Origin: Bacteroidota bacterium
Lineage (GTDB): Bacteria > Bacteroidota > Bacteroidia > Flavobacteriales > Flavobacteriaceae
Assembly: GCA_018829465.1 (NCBI GenBank)
Contig: JAHJTN010000005.1
Location: 186,001 to 250,000 of the forward strand
DNA: 64,000 bases
Direction: 5' to 3'
Part shown: positions 46,003-54,119 of the stretch, in pieces
Layout of the letters: the number at the start of each line of letters is the position of its first letter
Numbering within the stretch: the stretch's first letter is position 1
Notes under the pieces: generated by a model
Databases searched by the model: none
Told to the model about the DNA's origin: nothing
The model's input: the letters and a program-made list of their open reading frames with translations, nothing else
Translations under genes and position numbers: made by a program

Positions 46003-46440
46003 AAAAAACAATCACTATTTCTGTCATCCTGAACGTAATTCTGTCATGCTGCCCCGAAGTCTCGGGGGTTTCAGCATCTTCTCCCACAGGGGCAAGACCC
46101 TGAAACGAGACCCTGAAATAAATTCAGGGTGACAGGCCAAAGGGGTTCAGGGTAACAGTTCGATTTGTCATGCTGCCCCGAAGTCTCGAGGGTTTCAGCA
46201 TCTTCACCCCACAGAGACAAGACACTGAGACGAGACCCTGAAACGCTTCGGCTGGCTCAGCGCAAGCAAGTTCAGGGTGACAGGTCGATTCGATTTGTCA
46301 TGTTCAACCTGCCCGACTTTGTCATTCAGGCGGGCTTGGTTCAGCATCTATATTCAACTGTAACATAGTCTTTTCCAAAATCCAACATAGATCGTTCTAT
46401 TTGTAGTTTATAGCAAATCATTGAACTGAACGAATAAAAA
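46003..46440. repeat. Hairpin-rich repeat block A downstream of sucD
   Basis: Imperfect repeats of TGTCATGCTG with GTTTCAGCATCTT and AATTCAGGGTGACAGG, occurring at least twice (around 46041-46135 and 46168-46283). These form inverted pairs such as CACCCTGAA/TTCAGGGTG. The block is related to 47160-47450 and 50550-50835. No coding sequence is credible here. Confidence 0.85.
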
Positions 46441-46471
46441 ACTCCACAGAGTTTTAGAACTTTGTGGAGTA
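46441..46471 (-). terminator. Terminator of the lipocalin-like lipoprotein gene
   Basis: ACTCCACAGAGTT pairs with AACTTTGTGGAGT over a short loop; read on the minus strand it is followed by T residues, 28 bases after the stop at 46499. Confidence 0.78.
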
Positions 46472-46498
46472 AGATTAAAGTTAAAAAACAACAATCGA

Positions 46499-46876
46499 CT
46501 ATTGATTTTTGACAAACTCCGCCCTAAACCCGTCTGCCTCGGGACTGTCGGAAATAATCAGTAAACTATTCTCAAAATGGAAGTCAAATCTTTGATTGTC
46601 AATAATGACATCATCACCCGCTACGGAGTAACTGTGATTTCCTGATGATACAATTTGCGAATTTGCTATGGAGCCTGTAACCAAGACGCTAAGGGTGCCG
46701 TTCTGTTGAAAATCCCAGATAATTTCGCCAGATTCAAAGTTTAACGTTTCCGAAAACCCGGATTCTAATTTTACCAAACTCCACGAACCAATAAGAGGAT
46801 TATTGTTATTTTCATCATTGCTACTACAACTCAAAACTGAAAATAACACATAGATGACTAAAAGAGTATTTTTCAT
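46499..46876 (-). CDS. Small lipocalin-like lipoprotein
   Basis: A 125-residue lipoprotein starting at 46876 (MKNTLLVIYVLFSVLSC, Cys17). The reading frame is open to 47026, but those extra codons are a leftover T9SS tail, not part of this protein. NPLIGSWSLVKLES followed by alternating beta strands (GEIIWDFQQNGTLSVLVTG, DDVIIDNQRFDFHFENSLLIIS) resembles small lipocalin-like domain proteins of Bacteroidota. Function unknown. Its position just after a T9SS tail copies the layout of the lipoprotein at 47514, which follows the M4 peptidase. Confidence 0.75.
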   Translation of the reverse strand: MKNTLLVIYVLFSVLSCSSNDENNNNPLIGSWSLVKLESGFSETLNFESGEIIWDFQQNGTLSVLVTGSIANSQIVSSGNHSYSVAGDDVIIDNQRFDFHFENSLLIISDSPEADGFRAEFVKNQ

Positions 46877-46985
46877 GGCTGTTAATTTTTTATGTTGAAC
46901 AATGATTTTTTTCATTATTTTTTCTGAAACTTGCCGTATTTCAAGCAGGTAAATGCCGTTGGGGAGTATTGAAACATCCATATCA
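46877..46985 (-). pseudogene. Relic of a T9SS sorting tail from an M4-peptidase-like gene
   Basis: Minus-strand codons read DMDVSILPNGIYLLEIRQVSEKIMKKIIVQH, nearly the same as the end of the M4 peptidase (DIEVSSIPNGIYLLEINQAGEKITEKIIVQH). One T is missing at the former stop, so the frame now runs into the lipoprotein gene. Nothing else of the parent gene remains; about 100 bases further on lies the second sucD-end copy. This is a deletion remnant. Confidence 0.85.
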
Positions 46986-47081
46986 AATATATCTCTTACA
47001 TGTTTGAAGCATAATCCACCCCACAAACGAAATTACATTTAATCAAATCATGTAAACATGATAATTGTCATGTTACTGTAT

Positions 47082-47159
47082 ATGCGCGAATGTGGCATCC
47101 ACGTGGTGGACTCACCTGCCGAAATCGGTAAAAAAGTGGCTGAGGTGTTGAGGAAATAA
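47082..47159 (+). pseudogene. Second copy of the sucD 3' end
   Basis: The last 25 codons and stop of sucD, from [14 protein letters not shown] to the end, recur here with only a few third-base changes (for example GTG and TTG where sucD has GTA and ATTG). There is no upstream coding sequence. It is in the same direction as sucD and is followed by repeat block B. Confidence 0.93.
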
Positions 47160-47450
47160 AAAAAACCGCTATTTCTGTCATGCTGAACTCCAATAACTTG
47201 TCATGCTGAACTTGGTTCAGCATCTCTTTCCACAGAGGCAAGACCCTGAAATAAATTCAGGGTGACAGGCCAAAGAGGGTTCAGGGTGACAGCTCGATTT
47301 GTCATATTGAACCCGCCCGACTTCATCGTTCGGGCATGCAGTTGAGGGGAATGTCACCCCGAGCGCAGTCGAGGGGCTCAACAAAAGCAAATTCAGGGTG
47401 ACAGTTCATCAGGATGCTTTTCCCATTTCCCTAAAAATGAGTTAGAGAGC
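47160..47450. repeat. Hairpin-rich repeat block B
   Basis: Starts like the sequence after sucD (A run, CTATTTCTGTCATGCTGAAC), then CTTGGTTCAGCATCT, AATTCAGGGTGACAGG and CGCCCGACTTCATCGTTCGGG hairpins. It is nearly collinear with 50550-50835 for close to 300 bases. Confidence 0.88.
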
Positions 47451-47460
47451 TTACCCATAA

Positions 47461-47490
47461 AAAAAGCGGCTTCAAAAGAACCGCTTTTTT
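47461..47490 (-). terminator. Terminator at the end of the M4-lipoprotein unit
   Basis: AAAAGCGG pairs with CCGCTTTT; A and T tracts on both sides allow action in either direction. It lies 24 bases beyond the lipoprotein stop at 47514. Confidence 0.85.
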
Positions 47491-47513
47491 GATTTAATAT
47501 CGAAGCAAAACGC

Positions 47514-47843
47514 TTATCTCGGGTCTGTCCAAACGATTTCAACAAATACAAGATTTTCGAAAAAATCATCGGGACAGTTCGTTTCACCTAATAGCCCTCC
47601 GCTGCTACAAAAATTTTGGCATTTCTCGTCTTCATAGGCCACAGGAACGTCCGGAAGTCCGGAGTTAAACGCAAATAAAATTTTTTCTTTATAAATTACT
47701 TTGTCTATAGTTGCGCCATGAGGTGGTCTGTCATTTACAAAATCTATAAAATTCTGAAAGCAATCGGGAAGGTTTACATCGTCTGAACTACAACCAAAAA
47801 AGGCTATTAAAATTAGAAATGTTATCAAAGTTTTAGTTTTCAT
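47514..47843 (-). CDS. Small lipoprotein following the M4 peptidase
   Basis: A 109-residue lipoprotein starting at 47843 (MKTKTLITFLILIAFFGC, Cys18). The mature part has four Cys residues and motifs KVIYKEKILFAFNSGLPDVP, ALYED-like VAYEDEKCQNFCSSGGLLGETNCPDDFFENL, typical of small cell-envelope lipoproteins of Bacteroidota (DUF6970-like by eye, uncertain). It starts 10 bases after the M4 stop, so the two are co-transcribed. A role as inhibitor or partner of the protease is a guess from position. Confidence 0.78.
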   Translation of the reverse strand: MKTKTLITFLILIAFFGCSSDDVNLPDCFQNFIDFVNDRPPHGATIDKVIYKEKILFAFNSGLPDVPVAYEDEKCQNFCSSGGLLGETNCPDDFFENLVFVEIVWTDPR

Positions 47844-47853
47844 AATCAATTTT

Positions 47854-50313
47854 TTAATGTTGAACAATGATTTTCTCCGTTATTTTTTCACCTGCCTGAT
47901 TGATTTCTAACAGGTAAATACCATTGGGGATAGAGGAAACTTCTATATCCAATGTGTTGGATTTAGAAGTATAATTTTTAATTAATATTCCTTGAAAATT
48001 AAAAAATTTAATATTTCGCCGTGATTTATCCTTAAATACTACATGAATTTGGTCATTAGCCGGATTGGGATAAATAGTTGTTCCTGAACCACCATTATTC
48101 GTGAAACCATTGAAAGGAATACCACCTCCACCCGGTTCACCCCCTGTACCATGAGATACGCTTAATAGTTTGGCACCGCCGTTGCCACAAGCGTTCTTAC
48201 CCCATACTTGTACAAGACCGGAAACTTGACCATAACCGGTAAATGCCCTAATTTGTTGATCATTCGCAGGTAACTGCAATTGCCAATTCTGGCCAAATAA
48301 GTCAAAGGTGGTTACCTCATCATAAGGATAGGGCAATCTCCATTCGTATGATGTAGCGCCGCCCACCGTGCCTGTTGAATACTGAACGATAGCGCCTGTA
48401 TTGACTAAGGTAGGTCCGAAAATCTTTGAGGCGGATGCCGGACGGCCTAACCAAATATCTCTTTGAGATATGGAGCCGTTGACATTTAAAAAAATCGTAC
48501 CGCTCTGACCGTTACTGCTTGTTGATACCGTAACACTGCCTGAAGTACTGCTGACAATTTGAAGGTTTGGTGTGACAGACCAACTTACCGATGCTCCGGG
48601 AGGAAGCCCTGTTACGGTATAGGTGTTTGAAGTACAGACCACCTCGTTACCTGCAATTTCAAATTCTACCGAGCAATTGCCATCGCCCACGCCTACAGCA
48701 AACCAAGACTGGCAAGCCGTAAAGGCTTCTAAAGAATTTACACCAAATAAGTCCTCAGCCGCTTGAATAGTAAAGGCCCTAAGATCTAAATAATCTGAGT
48801 TAGATAACAGATAAGTGGTCTCCGCTCTAAATATAATCTTTGCGGCATTAACTTTTCCTATACCTTGAATATTAAATACATCCCCATTGTCATTTATACC
48901 ATCAGTATTTGCGCTTCCTTCAGCTAATAAGTAAAACCAATGATTCAATATACTGTTATTAGTATGTATTCCTCCATTATCAGCCGTAGATGTCCACCAA
49001 AATTCACCTTGATAAGTATCTGGGTCTCCCAATGATTTAGGATTTGACATTGAGCGAATAACAATTCCTACTTCTTCTCCTAAACTATATGTATTTTTTT
49101 CAGGAGCCGCATGGAATTCGATCATTGATCCCCAAATATCACTCAACCCTTCATTTATTGCACCAAACTCTCCAAAAGATGGGCAACCATTACAGACATT
49201 TTTTTCAAACAAACCATGCCCAATTTCATGTGCAACTATATCTAAGGACACAAATGGGTTAAGATTTGTACCTATTCCATATGTCATTACATCTCCATCC
49301 CAAAATGCATTATCACTATCAGAAAAAAAGGTTGATATTTGAGTTAAATCAGCATTAACATAATTAAACAAAGAAAACCCAAGGTTGTCTATGCTATTAA
49401 AATCGTGTTCATTCAAAAAATAGTCGTAAGTCATTTCAGCAGCCCAATGGGCATCTAACATAGAATTAAGCTTGTTAATATTGTTGTACTCCGTATTATT
49501 CCAGTCATTGTCGTTATCAAACATATCAGTAGCATTTGAATAGCTACCTCCATTGTTCATATCAAAGGTTTGAATACCGTTTCCACGAGTATTATCCCTT
49601 AATCTAAACAGACCGTTTATTGGCTCTGTTTCAATGTTACGTTGACCACTATATCGGGTAGCCGCCGTTCCATTTGTATGTTTTAAAATATCATTGGCAA
49701 AAATAAGTTCTCCGTTATTTGCATCTATATAGTAGTATTTTCTTTGAAATGGGATAATCGAGTAAATATCGAACTTATAGACTAACACAACACCATCTTC
49801 ATCGGAAAAGCTAGTTTTATCTAAAATAACCAAATCGCCCTTAGGGTAGTAAGATGCATTTGGGTCTCCAGTAACTGATTTAATAATATTTTCATTCCTC
49901 TGGTCTTCCCACTTATATTCCTCAGCGTTTATAGTGCGTAATGCTGATTGTAAAGCTTCTTCTTCTGAAAGTTTAGGCTTGATATTCAGGTTAGCAATTT
50001 TAACTAACCTTCCGTTTAGTGATGTTAAAACCCCTTCTTTGGCTATAGCGTTAAAAAGGGAGAATTCTACCTTGACCCCTTTATAATATTGTTGTATTTT
50101 CGCAGTTTCAAAGCCTATATTATCTTTGCCAAACTTTTTCTTAAATCTAAAACTTGTTTCGTCTTGTACATTAAACTGTGTTTTTAGAAATGTACTGACA
50201 CTTTCAAGATTGTTTGTTACTTTAGTTTCTTTAAATTTAAAATGAACAGCATTTCCTGATTTGTTCTTTAGGGCGATTTCATTTTCTCTTACCTGTCCGA
50301 ATAGACTAAACAT
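47854..50313 (-). CDS. M4 (thermolysin-family) metallopeptidase with T9SS tail; start region out of frame
   Basis: The open frame from ATG 50313 encodes 819 residues: a fungalysin/thermolysin-type propeptide (about 25-210, ending RKYYYIDANNGELI), the M4 catalytic domain with zinc motif HEIGH (362-366) and third ligand Glu388 in NEGLSD, an Ig/PKD-like domain (SNTYTVTGLPPGASVSWSV), and a T9SS sorting tail (YPNPANDQIHV, IPNGIYLLEI, KIIVQH). Starting at 50313 leaves only MFSLFGQ, half a signal peptide. The natural start is ATG 50381, which would encode MKTKITTYLP and a full hydrophobic core, but the seven-unit GGTA tract between puts it two bases out of frame. The gene therefore appears switched OFF. 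Confidence 0.9.
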   Translation of the reverse strand: MFSLFGQVRENEIALKNKSGNAVHFKFKETKVTNNLESVSTFLKTQFNVQDETSFRFKKKFGKDNIGFETAKIQQYYKGVKVEFSLFNAIAKEGVLTSLNGRLVKIANLNIKPKLSEEEALQSALRTINAEEYKWEDQRNENIIKSVTGDPNASYYPKGDLVILDKTSFSDEDGVVLVYKFDIYSIIPFQRKYYYIDANNGELIFANDILKHTNGTAATRYSGQRNIETEPINGLFRLRDNTRGNGIQTFDMNNGGSYSNATDMFDNDNDWNNTEYNNINKLNSMLDAHWAAEMTYDYFLNEHDFNSIDNLGFSLFNYVNADLTQISTFFSDSDNAFWDGDVMTYGIGTNLNPFVSLDIVAHEIGHGLFEKNVCNGCPSFGEFGAINEGLSDIWGSMIEFHAAPEKNTYSLGEEVGIVIRSMSNPKSLGDPDTYQGEFWWTSTADNGGIHTNNSILNHWFYLLAEGSANTDGINDNGDVFNIQGIGKVNAAKIIFRAETTYLLSNSDYLDLRAFTIQAAEDLFGVNSLEAFTACQSWFAVGVGDGNCSVEFEIAGNEVVCTSNTYTVTGLPPGASVSWSVTPNLQIVSSTSGSVTVSTSSNGQSGTIFLNVNGSISQRDIWLGRPASASKIFGPTLVNTGAIVQYSTGTVGGATSYEWRLPYPYDEVTTFDLFGQNWQLQLPANDQQIRAFTGYGQVSGLVQVWGKNACGNGGAKLLSVSHGTGGEPGGGGIPFNGFTNNGGSGTTIYPNPANDQIHVVFKDKSRRNIKFFNFQGILIKNYTSKSNTLDIEVSSIPNGIYLLEINQAGEKITEKIIVQH

Positions 50314-50336
50314 GGTAAAAAGTAGAATAATGAACA

Positions 50337-50367
50337 GGTAGGTAGGTAGGTAGGTAGGTAGGTAGTA
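50337..50367 (-). repeat. Tetranucleotide tract (GGTA)7 in the signal-peptide coding region
   Basis: Seven perfect GGTA units at 50337-50364 plus a trailing GTA; on the coding strand TACC repeats encoding Thr-Tyr-Leu-Pro. The distance from ATG 50381 to the protease frame is 68 bases; adding one unit makes 72, removing two makes 60, both in frame. This is the classic layout of slipped-strand phase variation. Confidence 0.95.
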
Positions 50368-50454
50368 ATTTTTGTTTTCATAATGAAAAAATTTGGGTTA
50401 TGCACTACAAACATACACAATAAATTGTTAAATAGACATTTTTAATTGTTAAAA

Positions 50455-50549
50455 AAGCCAAAAAACGCATCATGCGCGAATGTGGCATCCACGTAGCGGA
50501 CTCACCTGCCGAAATCGGCAAAAAAGTGGCTGAAGTGTTGAGGAAATAA
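50455..50549 (+). pseudogene. Third copy of the sucD 3' end
   Basis: About 95 bases matching the end of sucD, from AAGCCAAAAAACGCATC through the stop, without any upstream coding part. One missense change gives HVADSP in place of HVVDSP. It shares the third-base variants of the copy at 47082, so the two copies are closer to each other than to sucD. Confidence 0.93.
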
Positions 50550-50835
50550 AAAAAACACTATTTCTATCATGCTGAACTCCAATAACTTGTCATGCTGAAC
50601 TTGGTTCAGCATCTTCATCCTTAGCAACAAGACCCTGAAATAAATTCAGGGTGACAGGTCAAGGGGGTTCAGGGTGACAGCTCGATTTGTCATATTGAAC
50701 CCGCCCGACTTCATCGTTCGGGCATGCAGTTGAGGGGAATGTCACCCCGAGCGCTGTCGAGGGGCTAAACAAAAGTAAATTCAGGGTGACCGTTTATCAG
50801 GATGCTTTTTTCCATTTCCCTTAAAAAAATGAGTT
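50550..50835. repeat. Hairpin-rich repeat block C
   Basis: Nearly the same as block B: TCATGCTGAACTCCAATAAC, CTTGGTTCAGCATCTT, TTCAGGGTGACAGG, and GCCCGACTTCATCGTTCGGGC, followed by GAGTTAGAGAGCTTACCC before the terminator. Confidence 0.88.
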
Positions 50836-50851
50836 AGAGAGCTTACCCATA

Positions 50852-50884
50852 AAAAAAGCGGCTCTTTTGAAGCCGCATTTTTTA
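50852..50884 (-). terminator. Terminator downstream of the exported protein gene
   Basis: GCGGCT(T) pairs with (A)AGCCGC over a short loop, with an A run on one side and a T run on the other. It lies just beyond the stop at 50891 and is the counterpart of 47461-47490. Confidence 0.85.
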
Positions 50885-50890
50885 TGGAAA

Positions 50891-51577
50891 CTAAAATGCA
50901 TTGTAAAATTCAAAAATCTTTTTTAAATCTGCTCTGTCTTTATAGTCAAGCTTGTTTTCGGAGACGAAATTCTTTACTTCGGTTTCTTTGTCGGACATCA
51001 GCTCGAGGACACTTTTCTTTTTCACCTTTATTACTTGGGCCGGTTTGCCGTCATTTTTCAGGATAAAGTATTCGCTTTTATCCACAAATGCGGGCGGAAA
51101 ATAACTTTCATAACCGGATGTGGGCTCTTTACCTTTTACGAATTCTTTCATGGGTTTGAAGAGCAATTGTAGTTTTCCGGGTTGGTTTACTTCAATAAAA
51201 TAGCCTTGTTTTTCAAGCCCATCGTCATTTAAATAATAATGCATGACAAATCTTTCGCCATTAATTTCTGCGGAAACTGTTGCCGATTTGATAAGCGCAT
51301 AAGTGTTTTCACCATTGTTGATTTCAATCTCGTCGTTAAAAGCATTGTATTGCATCATAATAGCAGGTTGCCTTTCTCCTTTTGAATAGGGAAAACCCAT
51401 TACTAAATTTTCATGATAATAAGGCGAGCCTTTAGCTTTTTCATTGGAATAGTCTTTTTTACGGGTCATAAAGACTGTGTTGACGTAGTCATTATTTTGC
51501 TGCACGATTTCTTGCGAAAAAACAGGTGTAGCTAAAATAACAATTAGTGATAAAACAGATAGTTTGTTAAAATTCAT
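50891..51577 (-). CDS. Exported protein of unknown function
   Basis: A 228-residue protein with a signal peptide (LSVLSLIVILATPVFSQ) and no lipobox. The mature part is beta-rich (AIMMQYNAFNDEIEINNGENTYALIKSATVSAEINGERFVMHYYL, KLQLLFKPMKEF) and ends with a charged helical segment (ELMSDKETEVKNFVSENKLDYKDRADLKKIFEFY). I do not recognise a family for certain; the C-terminal part resembles proteins that carry a divergent copy of a GLPGLI-like or SMP-like fold, but this is weak. It is followed on the same strand by sequence block C and preceded by the MMPL exporter, 68 bases apart, so the two could be co-transcribed. Confidence 0.8.
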   Translation of the reverse strand: MNFNKLSVLSLIVILATPVFSQEIVQQNNDYVNTVFMTRKKDYSNEKAKGSPYYHENLVMGFPYSKGERQPAIMMQYNAFNDEIEINNGENTYALIKSATVSAEINGERFVMHYYLNDDGLEKQGYFIEVNQPGKLQLLFKPMKEFVKGKEPTSGYESYFPPAFVDKSEYFILKNDGKPAQVIKVKKKSVLELMSDKETEVKNFVSENKLDYKDRADLKKIFEFYNAF

Positions 51578-51645
51578 AAAATTAATTTTAATTCAAATGT
51601 ACTTTAAATCAACCAAAAAAAATGATAATAAAATCATAAAATAGC

Positions 51646-54027
51646 CTATTCCTCCTCTTCCGGCAGTAGGTTTACAATGGGCTTTCTAAAAGATGCTTTA
51701 TTGGTCAGGCTTTTGTCTAAGGACAAGAGCAAACTGGGCAAAAGAAGCAGGTTAGACAACATGGCAAAAAGCAGGGTTACGGAGACCAAACCGCCCAAGG
51801 CAATGGTGCCGCCGTAACTGGAAAGCATAAATACCGAAAATCCAAAAAACAAAACCACGGATGTGTAGAACATACTGACGCCGGTTTCGTGAAGTGCCGC
51901 AAAAACAGACTTTCTTATTTTCCATCCGTTTGAGAGTAATTCTTGTCGGTATTTTGCCAAAAAATGTATGGTGTCATCTACGGAAATACCAAAAGCCACG
52001 CTAAAGACCAAAATGGTAGAAGGTTTCAGCGGGATGTTCAGATACCCCATCATACCGGCCGTAATGAGCAGCGGAAGCAGGTTGGGTATCAGCGATATCA
52101 ATATCATTTTGTAGGATCGGAATGACCAAGCCATAAATCCGGCAATCAGTAGAATAGCCAAAGATAGTGAGATGGCTAAGTTGTTGATAAGGTAATTGGT
52201 GCCTTTGAGAAATAAAATGGCCTTGCCGGTAATCGTCACATCATAGCGATCTTCCGGAAAGATTTTTGTTGTTTTCTCACGCAGTGTTGCTTCAATTTCC
52301 TCCATGCGTTCGGTGCCTAGGTCTTTCATATACGTGGTGATTCGGGCACGTTGCTGTGTAGAATCTACAAAACTTTCCATGAGGTTGTCTTCCGCTTCGG
52401 AATTTTTGACATAACTCATGATAAAATTGTTTTCCTGGCTAGTTGGCAGTTGGTAATAGTTGGGATTTCCGTTATAATAGGCTTGTTTGGCGTACTTCAC
52501 CAAACTCACCGCCGAAATGGGCGAAGACAACTCGGGGATTTCTACAATGAGTTGCTCCAATTCTTCCATTCGGTTGAGCGTTGACAGTCTAAACACGCCT
52601 TTGGGGCGCTTGGTATCTATCGTAATTTCGATTGGGATAATACCGCCGAACGCTTTCTCAAAAAATAGGATGTCCTTGTAAAAATCAGCTTCTTTAGGCA
52701 TGTCTTCAATCAAGCTACCCGTGCGTTTGATTTGTGTGACGCCAATAACACTGATGACAATAAGCGAAACGGTAGTTATATATATCGTAAATCTCCTTTC
52801 TTTAACGGCCCTACTCATCCAATCTACAAAGCTTTCTATCCATTTTCTATTGAGATGGTTTAAATGTTTTTCGGTGGGCAGGTGCATAAAACTGTAAATC
52901 ACCGGAATAATGAGCAGGCTAAGCACAAAAATTGAGATGATGTTTAACGAAGCCAAAATCCCAAATTGCCTAAGCGATTCACTATTTACGAACGCGAAGG
53001 TGGCAAAACCGGCAGCCGTGGTCAAGTTGGTCATCAGGGTGGCATTGCCAATTTTTGAGATGACCCGCTGCAATGATTTGGCTTGGTTGCCGTGTTTTTG
53101 AACTTCTGATTGGTATTTGTTTATCAGAAAAATGCAATTGGGAATTCCAATAACAATAATCAGTGGCGGAATTACAGCCGTGAGTGCGGTAATATCATAT
53201 TGCAGCAAACCCAAAGTACCAAAAGCCCACATAACGCCGATAATGACAATAACTACAGATATCAAAGTGGCCCTGAACGACCTAAAGAACATAAAAAATA
53301 TAAAAGAAGTAACGAACAGCGCGCCACCAATAAAAAGCCCGATTTCGTTTAGAGTGTTTTGCGAATTTAAAGAACGTACATAAGGCATCCCCGATATGCG
53401 TACATCGAGCTGATAGGTTTTTTCAAACTTTTCTACTACGGGAATAAAATCGTCAAAGACAAAATCTTTTCTGACAGACGTATTTACGATGTCTTTTTTC
53501 AGATAGATGACAGACTGCACCACGTTTTGTTCCGTATTGTAAACCAGACCTTTGTAGAAAGGCAACTTGGCGTATAAGGTTTTTTTGAATTCTTCAGCCT
53601 CTTTGTCAGTCTTTACAGTATCTTTTGGAAAGTTTTTCAACTCAAAAGAAGTGTGCTGTTCGTCTTTTTCCAGAGTTTTTAAATTTGACACCGAAACCAC
53701 CATGTCAACTTCCGGAAATGCCTTGATTGCTTCATTGAGTTTTTGCCAGGCATGAAGATGTTCGGGTGTAAAAAAAAGAGAATCTTCAACGCCCATCACG
53801 ATGGCGTTGCCTTCCTCACCAAATTCTGATAAAAATTTGAGATACGTTAGCGATACCGGATGGTCTGCCGGCAGCAAATTGGCTTCTGTATGTGATATTT
53901 GAATGTTTTTCCACTGTAGCGACAGAAAAACCGTAATCACTGCAATGGTCAGTAAAATCACAACCCTATTTCGAAGTATCAAGCGCGCAATCCGATTCCA
54001 AAATCCCCCTATCTGCTGTTTGAACAT
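51646..54027 (-). CDS. MMPL/RND-superfamily exporter
   Basis: A 793-residue inner-membrane protein of the RND superfamily (MMPL/HpnN/Patched-like). It shows a duplicated topology: a first transmembrane segment, a periplasmic loop, five segments (IGLFIGGALFVTSFIFFMFF, VIPPLIIVIGIPNCIFL, GFATFAFVNSESLRQFG), then a second half with the same order (LSLAILLIAGFMAWSF, FSVAFGISVDDTIHFLAKY). The Asp residues in GISVDDTIHF are typical of proton-coupled members. Such proteins export lipids or hydrophobic molecules; the substrate is not predictable. No MFP or TolC partner lies nearby. Confidence 0.9.
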   Translation of the reverse strand: MFKQQIGGFWNRIARLILRNRVVILLTIAVITVFLSLQWKNIQISHTEANLLPADHPVSLTYLKFLSEFGEEGNAIVMGVEDSLFFTPEHLHAWQKLNEAIKAFPEVDMVVSVSNLKTLEKDEQHTSFELKNFPKDTVKTDKEAEEFKKTLYAKLPFYKGLVYNTEQNVVQSVIYLKKDIVNTSVRKDFVFDDFIPVVEKFEKTYQLDVRISGMPYVRSLNSQNTLNEIGLFIGGALFVTSFIFFMFFRSFRATLISVVIVIIGVMWAFGTLGLLQYDITALTAVIPPLIIVIGIPNCIFLINKYQSEVQKHGNQAKSLQRVISKIGNATLMTNLTTAAGFATFAFVNSESLRQFGILASLNIISIFVLSLLIIPVIYSFMHLPTEKHLNHLNRKWIESFVDWMSRAVKERRFTIYITTVSLIVISVIGVTQIKRTGSLIEDMPKEADFYKDILFFEKAFGGIIPIEITIDTKRPKGVFRLSTLNRMEELEQLIVEIPELSSPISAVSLVKYAKQAYYNGNPNYYQLPTSQENNFIMSYVKNSEAEDNLMESFVDSTQQRARITTYMKDLGTERMEEIEATLREKTTKIFPEDRYDVTITGKAILFLKGTNYLINNLAISLSLAILLIAGFMAWSFRSYKMILISLIPNLLPLLITAGMMGYLNIPLKPSTILVFSVAFGISVDDTIHFLAKYRQELLSNGWKIRKSVFAALHETGVSMFYTSVVLFFGFSVFMLSSYGGTIALGGLVSVTLLFAMLSNLLLLPSLLLSLDKSLTNKASFRKPIVNLLPEEEE

Positions 54028-54119
54028 GTAGTTTTTATTAAATAAAGCTTCAAATTTAAGGATATTTCACGCCCACTGCTTTTAAGAAATTGAAAAGATT
54101 TTCCTAAAACTAACAACTT

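Noticed and set aside
46165-46368. 67-codon open frame in repeat block A
   Set aside because: It is made of the hairpin repeat units themselves (SCCPEVSRVSASSP...), a known source of false small genes; no start signal or domain.
50381-50381. M4 protease as simply a truncated pseudogene
   Set aside because: All catalytic, propeptide and sorting parts are intact and the only defect is a unit-length shift in a tetranucleotide tract, which fits reversible switching better than decay.
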